From assembly GCA_937981945.1 (NCBI GenBank), contig CALJNJ010000226.1:1-10640 (forward strand): DNA of 10,640 nucleotides, read 5' to 3'. The stretch's first letter is position 1, and each line of letters starts with the position of its first letter. Below the pieces are notes generated by a model. That model did no database searches. It was given only the letters and a program-made list of their open reading frames with translations, and was not told the origin of the DNA. Shown one piece after another: positions 1 through 6,671 of the stretch. The stretch comes from an uncultured Caulobacterales bacterium (GTDB lineage: Bacteria; Pseudomonadota; Alphaproteobacteria; Caulobacterales; Maricaulaceae). The translations under genes were made by a program, and so were the position numbers.

Positions 1-1270
1 GGCTGTTTACAAACGTCTCAGTATGGAAGCGCAGGACGCGCTGGAGGCATTTCTCAATCGGGCGTTGGCACATCAGCGCCAGTCCGCGCCGTCGCTCCAG
101 CACTTTTTGCAGGAAATGGCAGATGATACCCAGCAGATACGGCGTGAAATGGATATTGCGCAGGGCGAGGTGAGGGTCATGACCGTCCACGGCGCCAAAG
201 GCATGGAAGCACCCGTTGTGTTTCTGCCGGATACCACGCAAACTCCGCGGGATAATAATCTTGAAAACTTGCTGCCGTTCGAAGACGGCTGGGTATATCT
301 GCCCGGAAAACGTACCACGCCCGCTCTGCTGAAAAATGTGCCCGAATACGCAAAAAAGCGCGAAACCCAAGAATATATGCGTCTGCTTTACGTGGCGATG
401 ACGCGGGCAGAAAGCCGGCTGGTTTTGTGCGGATTTCATTCGGGTACCGGAAAGACGGGTATCGCCAAGGGGTCCTGGTATGAAGAATTAGCCGAAGCTA
501 TGGCGCGGATTGCGCCGGCCGCCCAGCCCGATATGTGGGGCGAGGCGCGCGTGTTCGGCCGGCAACCGGAACCGTCTGCCGAAACAGGTCTCGAAGCCGA
601 AGTGACGGTGGAGGACATTCCCAAATGGGCCTCTGTCCTTGCGCCGCCGGCGGCACAAAAAGCCCGGAAAGTCACGCCGTCCCATTTACTGGCCGGTGAC
701 AAGTTTAGCGACGTGCCGGTCCGGTCGCCTTTATCGACGCGGCCTGATCGATTTATGCGGGGTAATCTGACCCATAAATTGCTGGAAGTATTGCCCGAAG
801 CACACCCCGATCGCCGCCGCGAAAGCGCCCGCGCTTTTCTGGCTCGGCACAAAGATATATCGAACGAACTCCGCGACAGTATCGAGCAGGAAGTCATGGA
901 TATTTTGGAGCATCCGGAATTCGCGCCGTTTTTCGGGCCCGGCAGTCATGCTGAAGTCTCGCTGGCCGGGCAAGGGAAGGGACTGCCCGAGCATTTGCGG
1001 CTGAACGCGCAAATTGACCGTCTGGCCGTCACCGATGACAGCGTCCATATTATTGACTTTAAGTCCAACCGGCCGCCGCCGACAGAGCTCGAAGACGTAC
1101 CCGATATTTACTGGGGGCAGATGGCGGCTTACCGGGAAATGATCAAGCTCACCCACCCTGATCACAAGATTGTGTGCGGGCTTCTCTGGACGGACGGGCC
1201 CCGACTGATGATTTTACCTGATGAAGGTATGGACGCGGCCTTGACGCGCATAGGGACCGTGCCTACCTAA
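1..1270 (+). CDS. addA: Double-strand break repair helicase-nuclease AddA, 3' part
   Basis: This is the C-terminal ~420 residues of the UvrD/Rep-type (SF1A) helicase subunit of AddAB, which resects broken DNA ends to start RecA-dependent recombination in the cytoplasm. The gene is open from the window edge, with reading phase starting at base 2. Visible elements in order are helicase motif V (VHGAKG, about 185-202), motif VI (LLYVAMTRAE, about 380-409), and a PD-(D/E)XK nuclease domain. Nuclease residues include the His of GNLTH (773-775), IDRL (about 1012-1023), the core IDFKS (about 1052-1066) and a following QxxxY (GQMAAY). The catalytic Asp and Lys are present, so the nuclease looks active. 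The stop is TAA at 1268-1270, and trxA begins 32 bases later on the same strand, an order common in Alphaproteobacteria (addB-addA-trxA). Only the N-terminal ATPase half is missing, because of the window edge. Confidence 0.95.
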   Translation, partial: AVYKRLSMEAQDALEAFLNRALAHQRQSAPSLQHFLQEMADDTQQIRREMDIAQGEVRVMTVHGAKGMEAPVVFLPDTTQTPRDNNLENLLPFEDGWVYLPGKRTTPALLKNVPEYAKKRETQEYMRLLYVAMTRAESRLVLCGFHSGTGKTGIAKGSWYEELAEAMARIAPAAQPDMWGEARVFGRQPEPSAETGLEAEVTVEDIPKWASVLAPPAAQKARKVTPSHLLAGDKFSDVPVRSPLSTRPDRFMRGNLTHKLLEVLPEAHPDRRRESARAFLARHKDISNELRDSIEQEVMDILEHPEFAPFFGPGSHAEVSLAGQGKGLPEHLRLNAQIDRLAVTDDSVHIIDFKSNRPPPTELEDVPDIYWGQMAAYREMIKLTHPDHKIVCGLLWTDGPRLMILPDEGMDAALTRIGTVPT

Positions 1271-1302
1271 AGATCAAATAGATTCTAACGAAGGGACCGA
1301 CC

Positions 1303-1623
1303 ATGGCGACCGTGAAAGTCAGTGACAGTAGTTTTGGGGACGATGTCTTAAATTCAGACACACCCGTATTAGTAGATTTTTGGGCCGAGTGGTGCGCGCC
1401 GTGTAAGCAGATCGGACCTGCGCTCGAAGAATTATCCGAAGAATTTGACGGCAAAATGAAAATCGCAAAGGTCAATATTGATGATGACCCGGACACACCG
1501 GCTAAGTTTCATATTCGCGGCGTGCCGACTCTGATGATTTTCAAAGGCGGCGAAGTGGTTGCCACTAAATCAGGCGCCCACGCCAAAACGGTTCTGTCCG
1601 AATGGATTGCCGAGCACGTCTAG
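1303..1623 (+). CDS. trxA: Thioredoxin
   Basis: This is a 106-residue thioredoxin, the usual full length, and a cytoplasmic dithiol reductant serving ribonucleotide reductase, peroxiredoxins and other partners. The active site is WCAPC (W30, C31, C34), with Ala in place of the Gly of the classical WCGPC. The buried Asp of VDFWAEW (D25) and the cis-proline of RGVPT (P75) are present. The ATG is preceded by AAGGGA at 1291-1296 with 6-base spacing, which fixes the start. It lies 32 bases after addA with no obvious terminator between, so co-transcription is likely. Only 3 bases separate its stop from the stop of the convergent DUF1501 gene, leaving no room for a conventional intergenic terminator. 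Confidence 0.97.
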   Translation: MATVKVSDSSFGDDVLNSDTPVLVDFWAEWCAPCKQIGPALEELSEEFDGKMKIAKVNIDDDPDTPAKFHIRGVPTLMIFKGGEVVATKSGAHAKTVLSEWIAEHV

Positions 1624-1626
1624 GCG

Positions 1627-3039
1627 TCAGACAAACCCAAGATCAGGCGCCTGAAAGGCGCTGAGATTGGGCAATGCCACATTAATTTCATCATCATCCA
1701 GACCAAACCAGCGCCCGAGCGGCGCTGCATATTGCTCGACGGCTGTTGACGGGATAAGGCGGCCGCTCCCGGCGTCATAGTCATGGCCGAAATCATAAGG
1801 CGGAATGTCGCCGTAAATATTACCGCCGACAACCGCATCTCCGATCACAAAATGATGGCTGCCCCAACCGTGATCCGTCCCGTCGCCATTTACGGCTAAA
1901 GTCCGTCCAAAGTCAGAGGCAGTAAACAAAGTCACATCATTGGTCAGCCCCATTTGCACCAGGGACTGATAGAATGCCGTGACCGCCGTATCTATTTCCG
2001 TATGTTTGGCCGGCAGGTCCGTCACTTGATCGGAATGTGTATCAAAACCGCCGATTGCTACAAAGAAAATCTGCCGTGGTTTGCCGAGTTGCTCACGAAC
2101 AGAAATGGTCTCGGCTACAGTTTTAAGTTGTTGCCCCAAGAAATTACCCGGGAACAAAGTTCCGAAATCCGTTTTCCCGTCTATCGCCGCTTTATAGGTT
2201 TCATTGGTCACAAGAGCGCCGTTCATGGCCGCGGCTATATCCCGCTCTATCAAATTAGACCGGCTGAAATTCATAGCTTCAAAATGATCTCTGAGCTTTT
2301 GATAGATTGCTTCGCCTTCATTGGTTCCTCGAAAACCTTCATAAAAATTGAGCACTTGGTTTTCACTGGCACCGCCGCTGCCGACCTGAAAGGATTGCGT
2401 GACGTCGCCGGTGAGGAAGAGCTCATTGCCCAGACTGGTAATGGTCATGAAATTGGAGTCCGAAAATCCGCCCGAATTAAAAACGGCATCGGCAAACTTA
2501 CCGCCCCAACCAAATTGCGCACCTTCCGGCTGGCTGGACATCCAAGTGGATTGCTGATCATTATGGGAGAATAATCGTTTAGGGGTTTTGACAGATCGTT
2601 GGTCCCACTGGGTTTTTGTCAGCGGCACTGATAACGGCCCCACATTTCCGATAATGGCCGCAGAGCCGGCATCAAACAAATTTTTGATCCCTGATAATTG
2701 TTCGGGCAGGGCAAATCTGCGCCCGCCAAAATTGGCTGCATTGTCCGGAACAATTTCGAGTAATCGATCACGGGCTCGGGATGACCCGCCCGGTTGATTG
2801 GCATAAAGCTGCATGAGCGGCGCCCGAATTTCAGAAAAGCGATCATAGCTTGATGGGTCAAACGGAAGAACCGTATCGTGATTATCCATCCCGCCCAACA
2901 AAAAGACACAAACCAAAGCTTTATATCCGGTCGTATCGGCGGCGTGGGCTTGAAAAGCTGACAAGGTCGGCAACAGACCGGACATGCCGAGCAAACCCGC
3001 GGCGCTGCTTGTTCTCAGAAAGTTTCTGCGTGTTGTCAT
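1627..3039 (-). CDS. Tat-exported DUF1501 family protein
   Basis: This 470-residue protein belongs to the DUF1501 family (COG4102), distantly related to sulfatase/alkaline-phosphatase-like proteins; its biochemical role is not established. The N-terminus has a twin-arginine signal (R4-R5 in TRRNFL, then a hydrophobic stretch and AHA-A cleavage near residue 33), so it is probably exported folded, perhaps with a cofactor. Family landmarks are VCVFLLGGMDNHD (about 43-55), GGFDTHSDQ, SDFGRT (about 375-380) and DHGWGSHHFVIGDAVVGG (about 389-406). It is the second gene of a pair: the DUF1800 stop lies 9 bases upstream, and the AGGA that serves as its ribosome binding site overlaps that TAG stop, suggesting translational coupling. 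DUF1800-DUF1501 pairs are common in Gram-negative bacteria and probably act together in the envelope, which is inference. Confidence 0.9.
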   Translation of the reverse strand: MTTRRNFLRTSSAAGLLGMSGLLPTLSAFQAHAADTTGYKALVCVFLLGGMDNHDTVLPFDPSSYDRFSEIRAPLMQLYANQPGGSSRARDRLLEIVPDNAANFGGRRFALPEQLSGIKNLFDAGSAAIIGNVGPLSVPLTKTQWDQRSVKTPKRLFSHNDQQSTWMSSQPEGAQFGWGGKFADAVFNSGGFSDSNFMTITSLGNELFLTGDVTQSFQVGSGGASENQVLNFYEGFRGTNEGEAIYQKLRDHFEAMNFSRSNLIERDIAAAMNGALVTNETYKAAIDGKTDFGTLFPGNFLGQQLKTVAETISVREQLGKPRQIFFVAIGGFDTHSDQVTDLPAKHTEIDTAVTAFYQSLVQMGLTNDVTLFTASDFGRTLAVNGDGTDHGWGSHHFVIGDAVVGGNIYGDIPPYDFGHDYDAGSGRLIPSTAVEQYAAPLGRWFGLDDDEINVALPNLSAFQAPDLGFV

Positions 3040-3048
3040 CCGCTTATC

Positions 3049-4848
3049 CTAACGTGTCACGATGTAATCAGGGGCTGTCATCATCAGGACGACGGCTAAT
3101 TGGGTCCGAAATTCCGGACCGTTATAATTGGGGTCATCCGGGTTTTCGAGCGGCAGGTCTTCTATGATCGAGATGATCGTATCCTTGCTTTCCTGCGACA
3201 TGGACCCGTGACTCAGCAAAAGATCCAAACGATCAATCAAGGCCGGAACATCTTGAGCCAGGGCGATTTCATCGGCGTAGTCCGGAATGAAACTGTTTCG
3301 GCTGTCGGGATTGTCGGCATTATTGGCGAGCAATTCCAGGGAGAAAAAGGTCATGAAATTTGCGTAGCCGGCGATTGATGCCGCATTGACCAATTGCATT
3401 TCGGGCATTGTCAGGCCGGCGCTGCCGGTTTCCGTTCCTGGGGCTATATGACCCGGCCGATAAAAATTGAACACCGACGGCGATTTATGGGGGGCTTGCG
3501 CCAGCCAATTATTTGACCCTGTATTCCACAAAATGCGGGTGAACTCCGGCGTTACCGTTTCAACGTCAAAGGCGCGGGCCCAGTGGATAAAGCGCAAAAC
3601 AGGTTCGCGGACTTTCCCAAAATCATCGCTTTCAAAACCGGTAGATTCTCGGGCTTCGTCGTCAAACAAAACGGCAGCTATGGTCGCCGCGAGATCGCCG
3701 CGCCGCCCCGCACCGACGGCTTCTCCCGACGGGAGCGTATAAGTCCCGCCGGCAAAGGCAGTAGCGACGCGCTCAATATAGTCCGGCTGCGGATGGCCGG
3801 TGACAAAACGTTGTATCATTTGCCGGGCAATAAAGGGCGGCGTGTTGGGATGGTCGATTAAAGCGTCCAATGCCATGTCTACGCTTTCAGTGCCGGAGGT
3901 GCCGGCGGGAATTGTGGTGCCCAAAAAAGACTTCTCTAAATCCGAATGAAAGTCGTCAAAAATGATCATGGGCGAACTGTAATCCTGTAATTGCAAAGCG
4001 TCGCGCCGCGGATAAAAATCCGGATGATCAAAACTAAACCCGGTGAAAACCTTTGCCAGTCCGGTGACATCATCATTGTCGTAAGTCTCGATCGGATTTC
4101 CATCATTGTCGGTTTTGACGGATCCGTCCATATTCAGTTCCACCAGTCCAATGGTGAATAATTGCATGATCTCGCGGGCGTAATTTTCATCGGGCATGCG
4201 TCCGGTCGCAGGGTTCCCCTTCGTGTTTTGTAAATAAGTCAGATAATATCCCATGGCCGGCGAATAGGTGATATCCTCGAGCAGGTCGCGATAATTGCCG
4301 AAGGCATGTTCCGTGAGCGTGTCTTGGTAATCGGCAAATGTGAAGGGAAGCTCATAAAGCTGCGTTCCTTCGAGATGAGATGCCACAATGATTTGCGACA
4401 GGGCAAAACTGATCCGCTGGCGAAGCTGATCTTGCCCCGCAATAGCGTTTTTCCAAAACAGTTCCGTCGGTAGGTTTTTGACTTCATTGGTAAAACCTAC
4501 CCCGGGCGTAAAGGCGCCGGCTTCTTGCGCGGCGGCATTGACGATGTTGAGGTTATAGCTTGGCGGGGCGTTCATTTCTGACACAAACCAATCGGACGCC
4601 AAAGTTCCCGTGAGCGCGTCAATTTCTTCCATGTTCGCGCCAAAAGAGGCCTGAGCTAAAAACCGGCTGGTTTCATTTTCTGACTTAAAAGCGCCTGTCG
4701 GCGTGGTGGTTCCGCCGCCGCCGCCGCCGCCGGGTGGTGGTGTTGAGGATCCGCCGCTGCTACCGCCCCCGCCGCCGCAGGATGCCAGAGCCAGAGCCCC
4801 ACACATAAGTGAAGACAATAATAGTTGTCGGGTTTTATTTTGTTTCAA
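3049..4848 (-). CDS. DUF1800 family lipoprotein, TTG start
   Basis: This 599-residue DUF1800 protein (COG5267) has unknown molecular function. The start is TTG at 4848-4846, preceded by GGGGAA at 4855-4860. It is supported because it yields a normal lipoprotein signal: a Lys/Arg-rich start, a hydrophobic core, and lipobox LASC with Cys24. The lipid anchor is followed by a long Gly/Ser/Thr/Pro linker (residues 25-52), including a run of seven Gly. The DUF1800 landmarks are FLAQASFGANMEEID (about 63-77), ENYAREIMQLFTIGL (221-235), DDVTGLAKVFTGFSF (about 259-273) and PSVFNFYRPG (457-466). It is the first gene of the operon with the Tat-exported DUF1501 gene, so the pair would use two export routes (Sec/lipoprotein and Tat) to reach the envelope. 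No truncation is seen. Confidence 0.9.
   Translation of the reverse strand: MKQNKTRQLLLSSLMCGALALASCGGGGGSSGGSSTPPPGGGGGGGTTTPTGAFKSENETSRFLAQASFGANMEEIDALTGTLASDWFVSEMNAPPSYNLNIVNAAAQEAGAFTPGVGFTNEVKNLPTELFWKNAIAGQDQLRQRISFALSQIIVASHLEGTQLYELPFTFADYQDTLTEHAFGNYRDLLEDITYSPAMGYYLTYLQNTKGNPATGRMPDENYAREIMQLFTIGLVELNMDGSVKTDNDGNPIETYDNDDVTGLAKVFTGFSFDHPDFYPRRDALQLQDYSSPMIIFDDFHSDLEKSFLGTTIPAGTSGTESVDMALDALIDHPNTPPFIARQMIQRFVTGHPQPDYIERVATAFAGGTYTLPSGEAVGAGRRGDLAATIAAVLFDDEARESTGFESDDFGKVREPVLRFIHWARAFDVETVTPEFTRILWNTGSNNWLAQAPHKSPSVFNFYRPGHIAPGTETGSAGLTMPEMQLVNAASIAGYANFMTFFSLELLANNADNPDSRNSFIPDYADEIALAQDVPALIDRLDLLLSHGSMSQESKDTIISIIEDLPLENPDDPNYNGPEFRTQLAVVLMMTAPDYIVTR
4712..4732. repeat. Trinucleotide microsatellite (CCG)7
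   Basis: Seven uninterrupted CCG units on the + strand encode the Gly7 run in the linker just after the lipobox of the DUF1800 lipoprotein. Further Gly/Pro-rich tracts flank it (about 4734-4782). Because the unit is three bases, slippage would change linker length without a frameshift. Length variation between strains is plausible but cannot be judged from one sequence. Confidence 0.8.
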
Positions 4849-4877
4849 TTTTAATTCCCCTGCATCGTCTCTTATGG

Positions 4878-4896
4878 CCGTTTATAATTATAACGG
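4878..4896 (-). promoter_or_regulatory. AT-rich near-palindrome with TATAAT, possible DUF1800-DUF1501 operon promoter
   Basis: The 176-base gap between the ABC ATPase stop and the DUF1800 start must hold the promoter of the DUF1800-DUF1501 operon. Within it, CCGTT and AACGG arms flank an ATAATTAT core with one unpaired base. Read on the minus strand, the core gives TATAAT (4892-4887), a good -10 hexamer about 40 bases upstream of the TTG start. No convincing -35 hexamer lies 16-18 bases upstream of it, so the promoter call is tentative. The symmetry could instead be a regulator binding site. I found no strong hairpin plus T-run that would terminate the ABC gene here. Confidence 0.35.
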
Positions 4897-5024
4897 ACGA
4901 GCTTGAAAAAACCGTCGAAACTTCCCGAATTTAATTTTTGATGATTGTTGCGCCGGGGGTTTCAACGCCTTTGCCATAGCAAATTTTAGCCGCTGAGACA
5001 ATTATGAGCTACAGGTGGGTTTTA

Positions 5025-5960
5025 TCAGTCGTCGAGTTCATAGGTCAGGGCCATGAACACATCTTCCAAATCCGGCTGTTCCGTGCGCAGATCGGCGATG
5101 GATAATCCGGCGGATTTAACTGTGTTGAGCATGCCTGAAATGGAATCCGTGCCGCTGCGATATTGAATCGCCAAATCGCCGTTCCCGGTCAAAGCAATGT
5201 CGAGATCTTTGAGCTTGGCCGGGATCTCGGTCAGCTCTGTTGTGGGTGTGATTATCAATGTCCGCTTATCCAAGCGGGACAAAAGCGTGCTCTTATCCTC
5301 ATTGGCGGTGATTTCGCCGTTATGAATAATGGCGATGCGATCACATAAAGCTTCGGCTTCTTCCAGATAATGGGTTGTCAGAATGATGGTTGTGCCGCCG
5401 GCGTGCAATTCCTGCACATATTCCCATAATTGCCGGCGCAGTTCGATATCGACACCGGCTGTGGGTTCATCCAGGATCAGAACAGGGGGATTATGGACCA
5501 GGGCTTTGGCAATTAAGAGCCGTCGTTTCATACCGCCTGAAAGCTGACGCACATAGGCGTCACGTTTATCCGCCAGGCCCAGCGCCGCCAAAATTTCTTC
5601 GCTGCGGCGTTCGGATTTCGGGACGCCGTAATAACCGGCTTGAAGCTCAAGCGCTTGGTACGGCGTAAAATAAACATCCATGGCAATTTCTTGGGGGACA
5701 ACCCCAATGGAGGCACGTGCCTGCCGGGTTGCCGTGACAATATCATGACCGCAAATGGCGGCGCTTCCTTCGGATTTAACCACAAGGCCGGCGAGTATAT
5801 TGATGAGGGTAGATTTACCGGCGCCGTTGGGACCGAGCAGACCGAACATGCTGCCGCGCGGTATCTCCAGATCAATACCTCGGAGCGCTTCCTTGGCCGG
5901 CGCTTTCTTTGTAGCCTTATAGGTTTTTCTCAGGCCTTTTATGTCGATTGCCGGGCTCAT
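5025..5960 (-). CDS. ABC-2 type transporter ATP-binding protein (YadG-like)
   Basis: This is a 311-residue nucleotide-binding subunit of an ABC-2 type exporter, a cytoplasmic ATPase that would dock to a membrane permease. All motifs are intact: Walker A GPNGAGKST (43-51), Q-loop Q90, signature LSGGM (140-144), Walker B LILDEP (161-166) and H-loop H197. The stretch SGGMKRRLLIAKAL and the following TAGVDIELRR closely resemble E. coli YadG. The C-terminal ~90 residues fit the regulatory tail of this class. I chose ATG at 5960-5958, with AAGGA just upstream; the in-frame GTG at 5975 would add five residues but would put this Shine-Dalgarno inside the gene. No permease gene is adjacent: the next gene downstream encodes a DUF1800 lipoprotein and the upstream neighbour is divergent. 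The substrate cannot be named. Confidence 0.92.
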   Translation of the reverse strand: MSPAIDIKGLRKTYKATKKAPAKEALRGIDLEIPRGSMFGLLGPNGAGKSTLINILAGLVVKSEGSAAICGHDIVTATRQARASIGVVPQEIAMDVYFTPYQALELQAGYYGVPKSERRSEEILAALGLADKRDAYVRQLSGGMKRRLLIAKALVHNPPVLILDEPTAGVDIELRRQLWEYVQELHAGGTTIILTTHYLEEAEALCDRIAIIHNGEITANEDKSTLLSRLDKRTLIITPTTELTEIPAKLKDLDIALTGNGDLAIQYRSGTDSISGMLNTVKSAGLSIADLRTEQPDLEDVFMALTYELDD

Positions 5961-5970
5961 ATATTTCCTT

Positions 5971-6016
5971 GGCACAGCCTTTAAGCAGTTCTTGGGAATT
6001 GACGCGGGGCTGTGCC
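5971..6016. repeat. Inverted repeat, 9-bp arms, in divergent intergenic region
   Basis: GGCACAGCC (5971-5979) is perfectly complementary to GGCTGTGCC (6008-6016), with a 28-base gap between. The left arm abuts the start of the ABC ATPase gene. The right arm lies inside the spacer of the predicted promoter for the zinc-finger gene. It could be an operator contacted by a regulator bound at two half-sites, or a hairpin in the ABC transcript leader; the sequence does not decide. Confidence 0.45.
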
Positions 6017-6027
6017 TCGCCTAATTA
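5999..6027 (+). promoter_or_regulatory. Sigma70-type promoter of the zinc-finger gene
   Basis: TTGACG (5999-6004) and TAATTA (6022-6027) are separated by exactly 17 bases. TTGACG is a favoured -35 hexamer in Alphaproteobacteria. The predicted start of transcription near 6033-6035 would leave a leader of roughly 27 bases before the ATG at 6061, with AGGA at 6045-6048. The spacer contains the right arm of the inverted repeat, so the promoter could be under control of whatever binds it. Confidence 0.6.
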
Positions 6028-6060
6028 AAAATCAACTACTGCATAGGATGAGTCCATACA

Positions 6061-6240
6061 ATGTCAAAAGGCCCGAAAGTCGAAATTGTTACTAAAACCC
6101 GGATTGCCTGTGACGGCGGGGGCGGGGCGCTTGGTCATCCCAAAGTCTGGATGGATATGGCCCAAGGCGATGAAGTCATCTGCAAATATTGCGATAAGGT
6201 TTTTAAACTGGATCCAAAGGCCGAAGCCCACGGGCATTAA
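6061..6240 (+). CDS. Small zf-CHCC zinc-finger protein (NDUFS6-like)
   Basis: This 59-residue protein of the zf-CHCC family (Pfam PF10276) is related to the C-terminal zinc-binding domain of mitochondrial complex I subunit NDUFS6 (13 kDa). The four ligands are visible: C17 in RIACDGGGG, H26 in LGHPKV, and C41 and C44 in VICKYCDKVF. The C-terminus is short and His-containing (AHGH), as is usual in the bacterial forms. In Alphaproteobacteria, standalone copies are thought to be accessory to complex I or iron-sulfur enzyme assembly, but the role of this one is inferred from family only. The ATG follows AGGATGAG at 6045-6052, with a slightly long spacing. It stands first in a possible two-gene unit with the DUF4112 gene and is driven by the promoter at 5999-6027. 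Confidence 0.9.
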   Translation: MSKGPKVEIVTKTRIACDGGGGALGHPKVWMDMAQGDEVICKYCDKVFKLDPKAEAHGH

Positions 6241-6323
6241 CCGGCCTCCGGCATAGCGATATCGACGACTATTCCGATATAAATTTACCCTCTGCCGAGA
6301 CGCTTCATCCGGCGCTGCCGCGC

Positions 6324-6671
6324 TTGGCGGCTTTGGCCAATTTGATGGATGCAAAGTTTAAACTGCCGGGTATTCCCATACGGTTTGGACTGGACGCGAT
6401 TATCGGCTTGATACCGGTGGCCGGCGATACGATCAATTTGGCCATTGCCGGTTATATTGTGACAGATGCGGTCAGGCTTGGGGCCCGCAAACGCGACATT
6501 ATCAAAATGCTGTTCAATATCTTCCTGGACTGGTTGATCGGGCTCATTCCGCTGATCGGAGATATCTTTGACGTGACCTGGAAAGGCAATTTGAGAAATA
6601 TCAGAATTTTGCAAGAGGCGTTGATGCGCGAGGGCGCGCCCAAAATTAGTCCCCCGGAGGTATCGAAATAG
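6324..6671 (+). CDS. DUF4112 membrane protein, start uncertain
   Basis: This DUF4112-family protein (PF13430) has unknown function and is probably an inner-membrane protein. Counted from the TTG at 6324 it has 115 residues and two similar hydrophobic halves, each with the same motif: GLIPVAGD (28-35) and GLIPLIGD (73-80). The second is followed by FDVTWKGNLRNIRIL, typical of the family. The first conserved block (LANLMDAKFKLPG) starts almost at this TTG. The frame stays open upstream back to a stop at 6204 and reads as plausible protein (SDIDDYSDINLPSAETLH), yet contains no ATG, GTG or TTG before 6324. TTG 6324 has no Shine-Dalgarno. The true start may be a rare codon upstream, or a sequencing or real frameshift may have removed it. 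Its 3' end overlaps the convergent lipoprotein gene by 26 bases. Confidence 0.75.
   Translation: MAALANLMDAKFKLPGIPIRFGLDAIIGLIPVAGDTINLAIAGYIVTDAVRLGARKRDIIKMLFNIFLDWLIGLIPLIGDIFDVTWKGNLRNIRILQEALMREGAPKISPPEVSK

Noticed and set aside
1954..2574. 206-codon open frame on the plus strand
   Set aside because: It is antisense to the DUF1501 gene, which has a clear Tat signal and family motifs; the plus-strand frame has no family features.
4701..4782. Repetitive GC-rich tract as a CRISPR or mobile-element end
   Set aside because: It is a simple codon repeat encoding a Gly/Pro/Ser linker within a coding region, with no spacers or inverted termini.
4960..5024. Rho-independent terminator after the ABC ATPase gene
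   Set aside because: Only stems of about four base pairs can be drawn, and none is followed by a run of T on the minus strand.
5958..5975. GTG at 5975 as start of the ABC ATPase
   Set aside because: The Shine-Dalgarno-like AAGGA lies between this GTG and the ATG at 5960, so the ATG is the better start.
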